In this document: positions 1 through 9,441 of the stretch, in pieces
Layout: each line of letters begins with the position of its first letter
Position numbering within the stretch: position 1 is the stretch's first letter
Assembly: GCA_021782915.1 (NCBI GenBank)
Contig: JAJXUK010000002.1
Coordinates: 1 to 64,000 of the forward strand
Length of the DNA: 64,000 nt
Origin: Actinomycetes bacterium
GTDB lineage: Bacteria > Actinomycetota > Acidimicrobiia > Acidimicrobiales > RAAP-2
Reading direction: 5' to 3'
The notes under the pieces: model-generated
What the model was told of the DNA's origin: nothing
Database searches by the model: none
The model's input: only the letters and a program-made list of their open reading frames with translations
Position numbers and translations under genes: made by a program

Positions 1-212
1 GTCGTGGTCGATGTGCTCGTCGTGGTCGGCGCGGTGCTCGTCGTGGTCGGCGTCGTGGTCGTCGTGGTCGACGTGCTCGTCGTGGTCGACGTGCTCGTCG
101 TGGTCGACGTGCTCGTGGTGGTCGGCGCCGTGCTCGTGGTGGTCGGCGTCGTAGTCGTCGTGGTCGACGTGCTCGTGGTGGTCGGCGTCGTAGTCGTCGT
201 GGTCGACGTCAC
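1..212. repeat. Tandem coding repeat (Thr/Pro/Ser-rich units)
   Basis: This is a low-complexity tract of GTCGTGGTC-type units read on the minus strand as ACG/ACC Thr codons, broken by regular TCG (Ser), AGC (Ser), CCG (Pro) and a few GCG (Ala) codons. Unit length is about 10-12 codons with internal duplications. The pattern continues beyond the window start. It encodes the repeat tail of the secreted protein and is prone to slippage-driven length change. Confidence 0.85.
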
Positions 213-725
213 CTCATCGTTGGGTCGGTAGCAGACTCCGTAACCACTAAATCCCTGCTGAGCGTGAAAACCAGACTGTCCGAAATCGCTTGCTTGACCC
301 CAGTAGACGTTGGTAGAAGCTCCGCCGCCGCCACCGTTGCCTCCGTGAACCCATACATAGTCAACGATCACGGACGCGTCAGCCGTCACCGTAATGGTGT
401 TGCCAACCACTGTGATCTGCACGGGGCCCGAAGTGGTCGCTGATGTAACGACCGAATCCAGAGATGTACCACTGAAGTAGGGGGCGCTAGGAAAGATGCT
501 ATTGCTCGCCACTTGGTAATTATCAAGACCCTGGACCGCGTTCGCCACGTCAGAACATGAAGTGATGTTGCCACTCTGTCCACTGGGTCCCTGAATGTAG
601 GACACCGGCCCGCTCATTGATGTGCCAACAGTTGCGCTCGCGCTGAGCATGGGTACCGCGGCCGCTCCCAACGTCAAGACTCCAGCCACAGACAGCAGTG
701 CTCGCCAATTACGGCTTACCTTCAT
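1..725 (-). CDS. Secreted Thr-rich repeat protein, C-terminus cut by window edge
   Basis: The frame opens at an ATG with a strong ribosome-binding site (GAGGAGGG, about 7 bases upstream) and stays open to the window edge, so about 241 residues are visible. The first 31 residues look like a Sec signal peptide: basic start (MKVSRNWR), a hydrophobic core and a cleavage-like LSASA. Residues about 32-170 form a unique, Ser/Gly/Asn-rich domain with a GGNGGGGGA stretch and two cysteines. From about residue 172 the protein is only Thr, Ser, Pro and a few Ala in TTTTTPTTTS-type units, a typical wall-spanning or O-glycosylated linker. No known domain is recognised. The unique part is visibly poorer in GC than the neighbouring genes, which may reflect recent acquisition. 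It is likely exported; its function is unknown. Confidence 0.8.
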   Translation of the reverse strand, partial: MKVSRNWRALLSVAGVLTLGAAAVPMLSASATVGTSMSGPVSYIQGPSGQSGNITSCSDVANAVQGLDNYQVASNSIFPSAPYFSGTSLDSVVTSATTSGPVQITVVGNTITVTADASVIVDYVWVHGGNGGGGGASTNVYWGQASDFGQSGFHAQQGFSGYGVCYRPNDEVTSTTTTTTPTTTSTSTTTTTTPTTTSTAPTTTSTSTTTSTSTTTSTSTTTTTTPTTTSTAPTTTSTSTT

Positions 726-760
726 CACTGCCCATCCCTCCTCAGCCCTTGCGAAAGTCC

Positions 761-789
761 ATTATTGGCGATTGTGTCCTAGTTGTCAA
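761..789 (-). promoter_or_regulatory. Promoter of the secreted Thr-rich protein
   Basis: Read on the minus strand there is a perfect -35 hexamer TTGACA (784-789), a 17-base spacer and AATAAT (761-766), one base from the TATAAT consensus. It lies about 36 bases upstream of the ATG at 725, leaving a short leader containing the ribosome-binding site. This is one of the best sigma-70-type matches I noticed in the window. Confidence 0.65.
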
Positions 790-992
790 TTCCAAGTTTT
801 GGGGTTGAGAAATTCCTTAGACTCCTGTCGAGACGGGAGAACAGGGTCTCGAATCCGTTGTTGACAACTTGATTCACAACGAGAAGGTCGCCAGATCGTC
901 CCTCATCCTGGTCCCGAGGGGCTTCGCACCAGCCGTGTCGTGCCAGATCTGTACGATTCACTCGACAGCGCCGAGCGACGCGGGGGCATTCC

Positions 993-1799
993 ATGGCTGA
1001 GAATCCTGAGAAAGAGCGCCCGACCGGAGCCGCACGCGGGGCCGACCTGGCCCGCGCGCTCGTCGCGGGCGAGTTCTTCCTCGTCTATCAGCCGGTCCTG
1101 GATCTCTCGCGCGGGCGCTTCACCGGCGTCGAGGCGCTGATGCGCTGGCGCCACGACGGAGCCGTCCTGGCTCCGGCGCAGTTCCTCGACGAGCTCGAGG
1201 TCTCGGGTCTCATCGGCGCGGTTGGGCGCTGGGCGCTGGCGACCGCGTGCAACCAGGGCGCCGAGTGGCACAGCCGCGGCTACCGGCTCTCCGTGTCGGT
1301 GAACGTCTCGGCCCGCCAGGTCGCCTCGGCCAGCTTCCTCGACGACGTCGCGGTCGCCCTCGGCGCGAGCCGGCTCACCCCACCGGCGCTGATCCTGGAG
1401 ATCGGCGTCGACGACGTCACTGAGGTGCTCGCCGAGCAACTGCGCCGTGTCGGCGAGCTCGGCGTGCGCGTGGCCCTCGACAACTTCGATCCCGACACGG
1501 ACTCGCTGGACGCCTGGGCCCGCAGCGGCGTCGGGGTCTTGAAGCTCGCCCGCGACGTGGTGAGCCGACTCCACGGTGCGCGCGGTGCGCAGACGGCTCT
1601 GCACGAGCTCATCAGCCAAGCCGACTCTCTCGGCCTGGCGGTGGTCGCCACCGGGATCGAGGACGCCGAGCAGCGTCGGGCGCTGCTCGGCGAGCACGTC
1701 GTGAGCGGACAGGGCTTCTTCTTCTCCCAGCCGCGCGAGGCGCTCGAGATCGACGACTACCTCCAGGGCTTCTCGATCTTCACCGGCGAACCCCTGTGA
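993..1799 (+). CDS. Degenerate EAL-domain protein
   Basis: A 268-residue protein that is essentially one EAL domain, the fold of cyclic-di-GMP phosphodiesterases, without transmembrane segments. The EAL motif itself (residues 47-49, GVEALMRW), Asn104 (VNVSA), Glu136 (LEIG) and the late QG (240-241) are kept. Several residues normally needed for metal binding and catalysis are changed: the usual DDFG is DNFD (163-166), the Asp of the KID motif is Ala (KLA, 184-186), and the Glu of AEGVE is Thr (ATGIE, about 220). It is therefore probably not an active phosphodiesterase and may act as a c-di-GMP sensor or protein-binding module. Its stop overlaps the start of the hybrid kinase by 4 bases, implying co-translation and a joint signalling role. 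Confidence 0.85.
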   Translation: MAENPEKERPTGAARGADLARALVAGEFFLVYQPVLDLSRGRFTGVEALMRWRHDGAVLAPAQFLDELEVSGLIGAVGRWALATACNQGAEWHSRGYRLSVSVNVSARQVASASFLDDVAVALGASRLTPPALILEIGVDDVTEVLAEQLRRVGELGVRVALDNFDPDTDSLDAWARSGVGVLKLARDVVSRLHGARGAQTALHELISQADSLGLAVVATGIEDAEQRRALLGEHVVSGQGFFFSQPREALEIDDYLQGFSIFTGEPL

Positions 1800-3732
1800 G
1801 CGAGACCGGCGCTCAACGGAGCGACGAGCCCGGCGCGGCCACGCCGGGCTCGGTGCGCCGCGCCCAGCGCATCGCCAGTCAATTGCACCAGCTCGTCGCC
1901 ACCTCGATTGCCACCAGTGGGGTGGCCGACGAGGAGCGAATCCTGGCCGCGGTGGCCAGCCGCGCACGCACACTGCTCGACTGCGAGGAGGCCCTCGTGC
2001 GCGTCGAGGGCTCCGGCGGCCTCGGCGCGCTGGCGCGCCGAGGCGCTCCCACGAGAGTCGTGGGGTCCGAGCAGGACGACTGGCCCCGTCTCGAGGAGAT
2101 CGGCGAGGGGCCCCGCACGGTGCGCGAGTGGATGACCGCGCCCGTGCTGCAGGCCTGGAACCAGCCACTGGGTCTCATCGCGGTGCGGGGGCTGGCGAGC
2201 GACGCGACGAGCGACGACGAGGAGATCCTCTCGCTGCTGGCCCAGATGACGGCCTCGGCCCTCGCCGAGACGCGACTGCGCGACGGCGTGCGCGCGAGCG
2301 AGGCGCGCTGGCGCGCCCTGGTGGACTCGGCGCCCATCGGCATCGTCGAGGTCCACGCCGACGGCAGTGCGCAGTGGTGGAACCGCGCGGCGGCGACCAC
2401 CCTGGGCTGGCCCGAGCCCGCAGCGGGTGGCACTAGTCACCCGCCGTCCTGGATCAGTGGTCTGGACGAGCAGCTCGCGCCGCTGTGGCGTGACGCGAGC
2501 CACGACGTCGCGCGCGGTGACGTCGTGCTGGAGCGCGACGGGCGACGACGAGAGCTGCGCGTCTCGGTCTCCTCCCTCGGCACGAGTAGTGGGGGCGCCA
2601 GCCTGCTCACGCTGCTCGACGACGTCACCGACGAGCGCGAGATGCTGGCCGAGCTGCGCCAGGCGCGCGGCGGAGAGATACGCGCGCAGATGGCCTCGAG
2701 CGTGGCTCACGACTTCAACAACCTGCTGACCCTCATCACGGGCTACACCGAGCTGCTCGAGCACTCGGTGGGCGACGCCGCCGTCGAGCTGGTGCGCGAG
2801 ATCCAGGCCACCACGCGACGCGCGGCCCAGATCACCCAGCAGTTGCAGACCATCGGGCGAACCCAGGCGCGCGAAGCGAAAGTTGTCGACGTGCGCCGCG
2901 TCATCGAGTCCAACGCCGAGGTGATCGAGCGCATCGTCGGACCCCACGTTCTCGTCGAGCGAGAGCTGGACCCCGGCGCGGGCAACGTCATGGTCGACGC
3001 CGACCAGTTCGAGCAGATGATCCTCAACCTCGTCATCAACGCACGCGACGCGATGCCCGACGGAGGGACCCTGCGACTCTCGGTCAGCTCCGGCGAGGGC
3101 CCGAGCGTGGTGACGCGCGTGGCCGACACCGGCTCGGGCATGGACGAGCAGACCCTCGCGCGCTGCTTCGAGCCCTTCTTCACCACGAAGGGCCCCTTCA
3201 AGGGAACCGGCGTCGGCCTCGCCGCGGCGCGCCGACTGATGGAGGCCAGCGCGGGCACGATCGTGGCCGAGAGCGCGCTCGGTGCGGGCACGACGTTCAC
3301 GATCACGTTGCCGGCGACGGATCAGGCCGCCGCCTCGGACGTGCTCGAGACGGTTCGCGTGTCCGCCAGTGGCTCTCTGCTCGTGGCCGAGGACGACGAC
3401 GTGCTGCGCCGCCTGATGGTCCAGGTCCTGCGGCGCGCCGGCTACCGCGTGCTCGAGGCCGACAACGGCGAGAGCGCGCTGGTGGCGGCCGCGGACGAGG
3501 AGCTCGACGCTCTCGTCAGCGACGTCGACATGCCGCTGCTCGGCGGCATCGAGCTGGCCCTGACCCTGCAGGCCCGACGGCCCGCCCTGCCCGTGCTGCT
3601 GGTCTCGGGCCACGCCGACGCCTCGACGACCAGCGAGCTCACGCCGGGCACGAGCGACTTTCTGGCCAAGCCCTTCCGGCCGAGCGAGCTGGCCGACCGG
3701 GTCAACGCGCTGCTGGTGCGCGCGCGGCGCGC

Positions 3733-3736
<4 letters not shown>
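1796..3736 (+). CDS. Hybrid sensor histidine kinase (GAF-PAS-HisKA-HATPase-receiver)
   Basis: A 646-residue cytosolic hybrid kinase with no membrane segments. Domains in order are a GAF-like region (about 25-160), PAS (about 165-280), dimerisation/phosphoacceptor domain with H305 in the motif SVAHDFNNLLT, an ATPase domain (about 390-510, with NLVINARDAMP, DTGSGM and GTGVGLA boxes) and a C-terminal receiver (about 525-645) whose phosphoacceptor is D576 (SDVDMP). The start is a GTG overlapping the stop of the EAL protein. The downstream OmpR-type regulator is convergent (4-base overlap) and is a plausible but unproven partner. The ligand sensed is unknown. Confidence 0.9.
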
Positions 3737-4434
<698 letters not shown>

Positions 4435-4574
4435 CGCGGAACCATCCGCCCCGGCGTGACTCGTCGCGCTGCACTCTCCACGCGTTGATACTACGCAGGT
4501 CGCGCCCGTGGGCCCGGCATCGCCGGGTCCGAGTGGTCAGGTCGTTCGCGCCGAGCGCCCACTACTGTTGCTCT

Positions 4575-5489
4575 ATGCGCCTCAAGTTGTCCAAGCGCGG
4601 CGACTACGTGGTGCGCTCGGCGATCGCCCTGGCCCACAGCTACGACGCGCCGAGTCCCAAGAAGCTGCGCCAGATCTCCCTGGAGATGGGCGTGCCGCGC
4701 ACGTTCGTCTCCCAGATCCTGGGCGACCTCGTCCAGGCGGGCATCGCGACCTCCTTCTTCGGCGCCAACGGCGGCTACCGCCTCACCCGGTCTCCGGGCG
4801 AGATCACCCTGCTCGAGATCGTCGAGGCCGGCGAGGGGCCCCTGGAGCCGGACACCTGCGTGCTGGGCGACGAGCCCTGTCACTGGGAGTCGGTCTGTCC
4901 CGTGCACGAGACCTGGGCGAGTGCGACTGGGGCCCTGCGCGCGGAGCTCTCCGGCACGAGCCTGGCGACCCTGGTCGAGCGCGACCGGCTGATCGCCGCG
5001 GGCGACTACCACGTCATCGGGCACCGTCGCGGGGGCGCCTCCGTCGAGGTCACCGACGCGATCCAGGTCGAGCGCCCCTTAGAGGGCGTGCTCGCGCACC
5101 TGGCCAGGGCCGAGGAGTGGCTGGCCCCCCACGTCGCGGCGGCCGGCGAGGAGAGCGAGGAGCTGCTGGTCAAGGTCGGCCCGGGCGCGCCGGGCTGGCT
5201 GGCCAAGACCGTCCGCGTGCACCTGGGTGAGCTCCAGCGCGCCCCGTCGAGCACCGTCATCCCACTGGCCTGGGAGGCCACGGGCTCGAGCGGGTTCTTC
5301 CCGCGACTGGACGGCCAGTTGCGCGTGCGGGCACTGGATGAGCAGCGCACGGAGGTCGGCTTCGTCGGGCACTACCAGCCGCCCCTGGGCCGCGCCGGCG
5401 CGGCCCTCGACGACGTGCTGCTCGCGCGCGTGGCGCGCGCGACGATCCGCTCGCTCCTGCGCCGGATCGCCCGAGCCCTCGAGGACTAG
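4575..5489 (+). CDS. Rrf2-family Fe-S regulator fused to an SRPBCC domain
   Basis: The frame is open further upstream, but the Rrf2 fold begins at the ATG at 4575 (MRLKLSKRGDYVVRS), giving 304 residues. Residues 1-135 are an Rrf2 winged helix with the usual recognition region (PRTFVSQILGDL, then GANGGYRL). Three cysteines, C95, C102 and C108 (spacing X6, X5), sit where IscR, NsrR and RsrR hold an iron-sulfur cluster. Residues about 157-304 form a second domain resembling the SRPBCC/CoxG-like hydrophobic-ligand fold (DAIQVERPLEGVLAHLARAEEWLAPHV). Rrf2 proteins are normally 140-165 residues, so this is a fusion. It is convergent with the redox operon (4-base overlap) and probably controls it in response to redox state, nitric oxide or a bound ligand. 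Confidence 0.85.
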   Translation: MRLKLSKRGDYVVRSAIALAHSYDAPSPKKLRQISLEMGVPRTFVSQILGDLVQAGIATSFFGANGGYRLTRSPGEITLLEIVEAGEGPLEPDTCVLGDEPCHWESVCPVHETWASATGALRAELSGTSLATLVERDRLIAAGDYHVIGHRRGGASVEVTDAIQVERPLEGVLAHLARAEEWLAPHVAAAGEESEELLVKVGPGAPGWLAKTVRVHLGELQRAPSSTVIPLAWEATGSSGFFPRLDGQLRVRALDEQRTEVGFVGHYQPPLGRAGAALDDVLLARVARATIRSLLRRIARALED

Positions 5490-7642
5490 CGCGACACGAC
5501 TCGCGCGAGGCTCTCCTCGAGCACGCGCGACACGACTCGCGCGGCGAAGGACTCCGGGCCGGAGGTTCCGGTCGCCTTGAGGTCCCCGGCCCGGAAGGCC
5601 TCGCGCGAGAGCACCCGAGCGCCCTTGGCCTCGACCAGCGCGGCCATCTCGTCGAGCGCGCCGCGCGGGTTCACGCCGTAGGTGCAGAACACCGCCACCG
5701 ATCGGCCCGCCAGGGGCGGCAACGAGGCCAACCACGCCCGAGCCGCCTTGGCCGGTCGCACCCCGGCGAGCACGAAGCCCTCGACCCAGGTGCCGATCAC
5801 GAGCACGTCGGCGGCGGCGATCTCGCGAGCCCCCACATCCCCCATCGGACGCACGCTCACGTCGAGACCGCGCCCGAAGCAGCGGCTCGCGATCGTCTCA
5901 GCCACCTTGCGGGTGGTGCCGCCGACGCTCTCGTAGGCCACCAGCACGCGCGGCGCACCGGGCTGTCCCGTGCGTGACGGGCGCGTGTCCAGGATCGAGC
6001 GTGCGGCACGCCGACCCTGGGCCATCGCCTCGACGACGGTGGCCGGACCCGTGAGCGCGTCGCCGGCCACCCAGACGCGATCGCGCCGGGCCAGGGCGGC
6101 GGCCCAGAGTCCGCTCTCGCGCCCCAGGGCCAGCTCGCCGATCGAGGCGCGTCCCGGCGTCGGCGCCGGCGCGGCCATGAGGCCGCTCGCGCGCCACGTG
6201 GCGTCGGGCACGGCGGCCACCACCTTGCGCACCGGCGTTCCCGGCAGCACGCTCAGGAAGTTCGGGTCGTTGCGATAGCCCATGGCCATCACCACGAGGT
6301 CCACGTCGAGCAGCTCGTGGTCCTCGGCGAGCACCGTGGGCACCCGCTTCGCGCTGGCCTGCTCGGTGCGCGCCAGCTCGGCGCGCGCCACCCGTCCCTC
6401 GCGCGCGTGCAGGGCGGCCAGGGTGCGCGTGAAGCGCACCTCGACGCCCTCGGCGCGCGCCTCGGCCAGCTCGTCGGGTCGCGCCAGCGCGAAGCGCTCG
6501 TCCATCCAGTCCACGCACAGCGCACCCAGGTCCAGTCGTCGAGCCAGGCGCGCGACGTCCATGGCCGTGTTGCCCGCCCCGAGCACCAGCACCCGGGCCC
6601 CGGCGTGCACCCCGAGGCTCTCCAGGAAGCTCGCCGCGTCCCCGGTGCCGTCGAGGGCCGACTTGGCACCCTTCAGGAAGCTCGTCGCGTCCGTGACGCC
6701 GTCGGCGTCGATGCCCGGCACCTTGGGCCGGATGGGCATCCCCGCGCCGACCGCGACGATGAGCGCGTCGTGCACGTTAAGCAGCGAGTCGACCTCGCTG
6801 GCCGCGATGCGCCGATTGGTGACGACCTCGACACCCGCGTCCTCGAGCTGGACCCAGGGGCGTCGGGCGATCTCGTCGGGCAGGGTGAAGTCCGGCATGC
6901 CCCACACCGGCAGTCCACCCGGCGTGGCGTCGGCCTCGTAGACCGTGACCTGACAGCCGGCCTCGACCAGGTCCCAGGCTGCTCCGGCCCCGGCGGGGCC
7001 CGAGCCGATGATGCCCACCGAGATCCCCGCGCCCGACGTGGAGACCCGCGGCGCGGGCACCGCGGCGCGCTCGGTGATGTAGCGCTCCAGGCGCCCGATG
7101 GCCACCGGCGCGGCCCCGGCCAGGCTCCACGAGCAGGCGCCCTCGCACTGGGCGGCCTGGTTGCACACGCGCGAGCAGATGTCCGGGGTCACGCTCGTGG
7201 CGTGCAGGATCGTCTGGGCCCCGGCGTAGTCGCGGCGCCGGATCGCCCCGATGAAGCCCGGGATGTCGTTGTGCGCCGGGCAGCCGCGCACGCAGGTCGG
7301 GTCCAGGCAGCTCAGGCAGCGATCGGCCTCGGCCAGGGCCGCGGCCTCGTCGGCAAAGCCCCGGCGCGTCTCGCCGACGTCGCCCAGGAGGCGAGCCGGG
7401 TGGTACAGGGAGACCTCGGCGCGCTCGGCGAGCTGGACCGGGCCCTCGATCGAGATGGCGCCGAAGGGGCAGGTCCGCTCGCACTGGCGACAGCCCACGC
7501 AGGCCGCGTCGTCGGCCAGGACCGTCCAGGTGACGCTGTCCATGCTGAGCGCGCCCTTCGGGCAGCGGATCACGCACTCCTGGCAGCCGGCACAGCGATC
7601 GGCCACCACCGCCACGTGCACGGGGCTCTCAAGAATCGTCAT
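5486..7642 (-). CDS. Ferredoxin / GltD-like oxidoreductase / flavodoxin fusion protein
   Basis: A 718-residue multi-centre electron-transfer protein. Residues 10-65 are a two-[4Fe-4S] ferredoxin (Cys 17, 20, 23, 27 and 48, 51, 54, 58). Residues 100-175 are the Fe-S domain of the glutamate synthase small-subunit/DPD type (Cys 109, 112, 117, 121 and 156, 160, 166, 170). Next comes an FAD/NAD(P) oxidoreductase with the FAD loop IIGSGPAG (211-218) and a second Rossmann motif VLVLGAGNTAMD near 345. The last ~150 residues, starting RVLVAYESVGGTTRKVAETI, are a flavodoxin-like FMN domain. No glutamine amidotransferase domain is present. The gene follows the membrane polyferredoxin gene by 8 bases, with a GGAGGAG site abutting that stop. 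It likely moves electrons between NAD(P)H, its own flavodoxin domain and the membrane partner. The terminal acceptor is unknown. Confidence 0.85.
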   Translation of the reverse strand: MTILESPVHVAVVADRCAGCQECVIRCPKGALSMDSVTWTVLADDAACVGCRQCERTCPFGAISIEGPVQLAERAEVSLYHPARLLGDVGETRRGFADEAAALAEADRCLSCLDPTCVRGCPAHNDIPGFIGAIRRRDYAGAQTILHATSVTPDICSRVCNQAAQCEGACSWSLAGAAPVAIGRLERYITERAAVPAPRVSTSGAGISVGIIGSGPAGAGAAWDLVEAGCQVTVYEADATPGGLPVWGMPDFTLPDEIARRPWVQLEDAGVEVVTNRRIAASEVDSLLNVHDALIVAVGAGMPIRPKVPGIDADGVTDATSFLKGAKSALDGTGDAASFLESLGVHAGARVLVLGAGNTAMDVARLARRLDLGALCVDWMDERFALARPDELAEARAEGVEVRFTRTLAALHAREGRVARAELARTEQASAKRVPTVLAEDHELLDVDLVVMAMGYRNDPNFLSVLPGTPVRKVVAAVPDATWRASGLMAAPAPTPGRASIGELALGRESGLWAAALARRDRVWVAGDALTGPATVVEAMAQGRRAARSILDTRPSRTGQPGAPRVLVAYESVGGTTRKVAETIASRCFGRGLDVSVRPMGDVGAREIAAADVLVIGTWVEGFVLAGVRPAKAARAWLASLPPLAGRSVAVFCTYGVNPRGALDEMAALVEAKGARVLSREAFRAGDLKATGTSGPESFAARVVSRVLEESLARVVSR

Positions 7643-7650
7643 GGCTCCTC

Positions 7651-9222
7651 CTAGTCCGCGGCGTTCATCATCACGTACAGCACGGCGGTGATCACCCCGA
7701 GCGCGAGTGCCAGCCCGGCCGCCGTCACCTGGACGCGACGCCGGCTCGTGGACAGGCCGGCCAGGTCACGTCCGGCCACCCGCCAGCTCGTGTACATCGC
7801 GGCCAGGGTGCCCGCGGCCATGACACCGACCTGCACGGTGATGATGCCCGAGTTCGAGCCGATGATCGACGTGTTGTACAGGGCCGAGCTGGTCGTGCCG
7901 GCACCGAAGAGATGCCCGACCGCCGGCACGACGCGCGTGGCGTGCTGGAAGAACTTCGGCAGCTGACGCGCGAAGTAGTCCGCGCCGACCACCGGGATGA
8001 TGCCGTACATGAGGGGCACGAAGAAGGAACGGAAGGGGCTGGTGCGGTCCACGAAGGAGGACCCGGCCGCGGGCAGGGCCGCGTCGCGACGCCCGACGAG
8101 CGCGCGGACCAGCTGGGCCGCGCCGGCCATGGCCAGGGCCACCACCGCGATCCCGCCGACGTAGTCCAGCGGGTTCGGGTACTGCGGGAAGCCGGTGTGC
8201 GCGTTGAGCCAGTCGTCCACGTGGGCGAAGAAGCTCAACGCGTTGACCTGCTGGTAGACCACGAGGCCGAAGAGCAGCGCGACCGCCCAGGCCACGTCGG
8301 CGCGCCGGCGCGTCGGGGCGATCACCGAGGTCAGGGGCGTCTGCACGTAGAGGCCGATGTTGTCGCTCGGGCAGGCCTTGTAGCACTCGCTGCACAGCCC
8401 GCAGGCCAGGTTGGAGTCCGCGCTGCCCGGCCACGTGTACCACGGGCAGCCGAAGCCGTCCTCGCCCCCGCGCATGCAACTCTTGGTCGCGCAGCTCTGG
8501 CAGACGTCGCGGTCGCGCGTGCGAAAGCCCGCGACCGAGCCCATCGCGCCCACCGTGCCGATGAGCGAGGAGAGCGGGCAGATGTAGCGACAGAAGCTGC
8601 GCCGCTCGAAGATGAGGAAGGAGGCCAGCGCGCTGCCGACGATGCCCAGGACCATGAAGCTCGTCGCGGCCGGGTTGCCCGGCCCGGCGATGTTGAAGTA
8701 CTCCTCGATCCAGGTCAGCAGCAGGAAGGCCCCCACCGAGATGAGGAAGCCGTACTGGCCAACCTTCTCGGGGACCTTGATGTTGAGCCCGATCGGCTTG
8801 GTGGTGCGCTTAAAGAAGGTGTGGCGCTGGACCCACTCGCCGAAGCCGCCGAAGGGGCACATCGCGCACCAGGCCCGCCCGACCACCACCATCATCACGA
8901 AGACCAGGCAGAACCACACGTACCAGGTGATGGCGGTGGCGAAGTTGAGACCCGGCACCACCGTGCCGAGCAGCCCGATGCCGATCACCAGCCAGAAGAT
9001 GATCTGGTTGGGCAGGATCAGCAGGAACTGGAACTTGCGATTGCGCAGCAGGCGCGCCACGTGCGAGTTGGCCGCCAGGTCCCGCCCGGGAGCCGGGTCC
9101 GTGAGCGCGAAGTGCGTCCCGGGGTCCTGGGGCGCCCGGGTGCGGATCGCCACCGGGATCGGGTCGATCAGGTAGACCTCACGGCCGCCCCGGAAGCCCT
9201 CTTGCTCTGCCTGCAGGACCAT
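7651..9222 (-). CDS. NapH/NosR-like membrane polyferredoxin
   Basis: A 523-residue integral membrane protein with about four N-terminal and four to five C-terminal hydrophobic segments flanking a cytosolic Fe-S region. Cysteine motifs are C119-x2-C122-P and C211-x3-C215-P (the paired CxxCP-type signature of NapH/NosR/RnfC-related proteins), then C241/244/249/259 and C274/277/280/284, consistent with two [4Fe-4S] clusters. Families of this kind pass electrons between quinols or flavins and reductases. The strong ribosome-binding site (GGAGAAGGGGG) supports the ATG at 9222. It is the first gene of a two-gene operon with the 5486-7642 fusion protein. It probably anchors that flavoprotein to the membrane. 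No nitrate, nitrous oxide or other terminal reductase gene is adjacent, so the substrate is open. Confidence 0.85.
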   Translation of the reverse strand: MVLQAEQEGFRGGREVYLIDPIPVAIRTRAPQDPGTHFALTDPAPGRDLAANSHVARLLRNRKFQFLLILPNQIIFWLVIGIGLLGTVVPGLNFATAITWYVWFCLVFVMMVVVGRAWCAMCPFGGFGEWVQRHTFFKRTTKPIGLNIKVPEKVGQYGFLISVGAFLLLTWIEEYFNIAGPGNPAATSFMVLGIVGSALASFLIFERRSFCRYICPLSSLIGTVGAMGSVAGFRTRDRDVCQSCATKSCMRGGEDGFGCPWYTWPGSADSNLACGLCSECYKACPSDNIGLYVQTPLTSVIAPTRRRADVAWAVALLFGLVVYQQVNALSFFAHVDDWLNAHTGFPQYPNPLDYVGGIAVVALAMAGAAQLVRALVGRRDAALPAAGSSFVDRTSPFRSFFVPLMYGIIPVVGADYFARQLPKFFQHATRVVPAVGHLFGAGTTSSALYNTSIIGSNSGIITVQVGVMAAGTLAAMYTSWRVAGRDLAGLSTSRRRVQVTAAGLALALGVITAVLYVMMNAAD

Positions 9223-9240
9223 GGCGCCCCCTTCTCCGTG

Positions 9241-9286
9241 TTCACTCAGTGGAATACGTAGTGAACCACTGAATGAATACCGTATT
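9241..9286. promoter_or_regulatory. Inverted-repeat operator upstream of the polyferredoxin operon
   Basis: Two palindromes lie just upstream of the polyferredoxin gene. The first pairs TTCACTCAGTGG (9241-9252) with CCACTGAATGAA (9266-9277), 11 of 12 positions complementary. The second is AATACCGTATT (9276-9286), perfect around a central C. The segment is much more AT-rich than its surroundings and lies where the operon promoter must be. Candidate binders are the Rrf2-SRPBCC protein and the divergent NarL-type regulator. Which one binds is inference. Confidence 0.55.
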
Positions 9287-9441
9287 ACTACTGATTGATT
9301 TCAGCACCGTTACTGAGCCGCGTCCAGGGCCCGGACACCGCACAAAGTCCCTAGTGCGCTCTCCGGGGACCGTGGAAGACTCTGCTCGGTGAGACGGGCT
9401 GGCACACCACGAGGGCGCCGCACGCGGGGCGAGGCGGGCGC

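Noticed and set aside
1..212. CRISPR-like array
   Set aside because: Units are 9-36 bases without unique spacers and lie in frame in a coding sequence, so this is a coding repeat.
4..231. A Val/Gly/Asp-rich plus-strand open frame at the window start
   Set aside because: It is the complement of the Thr/Pro repeat of the secreted protein, whose frame, signal peptide and promoter are on the minus strand.
861..957. Plus-strand promoter for the EAL-kinase genes
   Set aside because: A TTGACA at 861-866 has no acceptable -10 at the right distance, so no promoter is called.
7651..9222. NosR or NapH proper, implying denitrification
   Set aside because: No nosZ, nap or nir genes are adjacent and the protein lacks the N-terminal FMN-binding domain of NosR; only the polyferredoxin architecture is shared.
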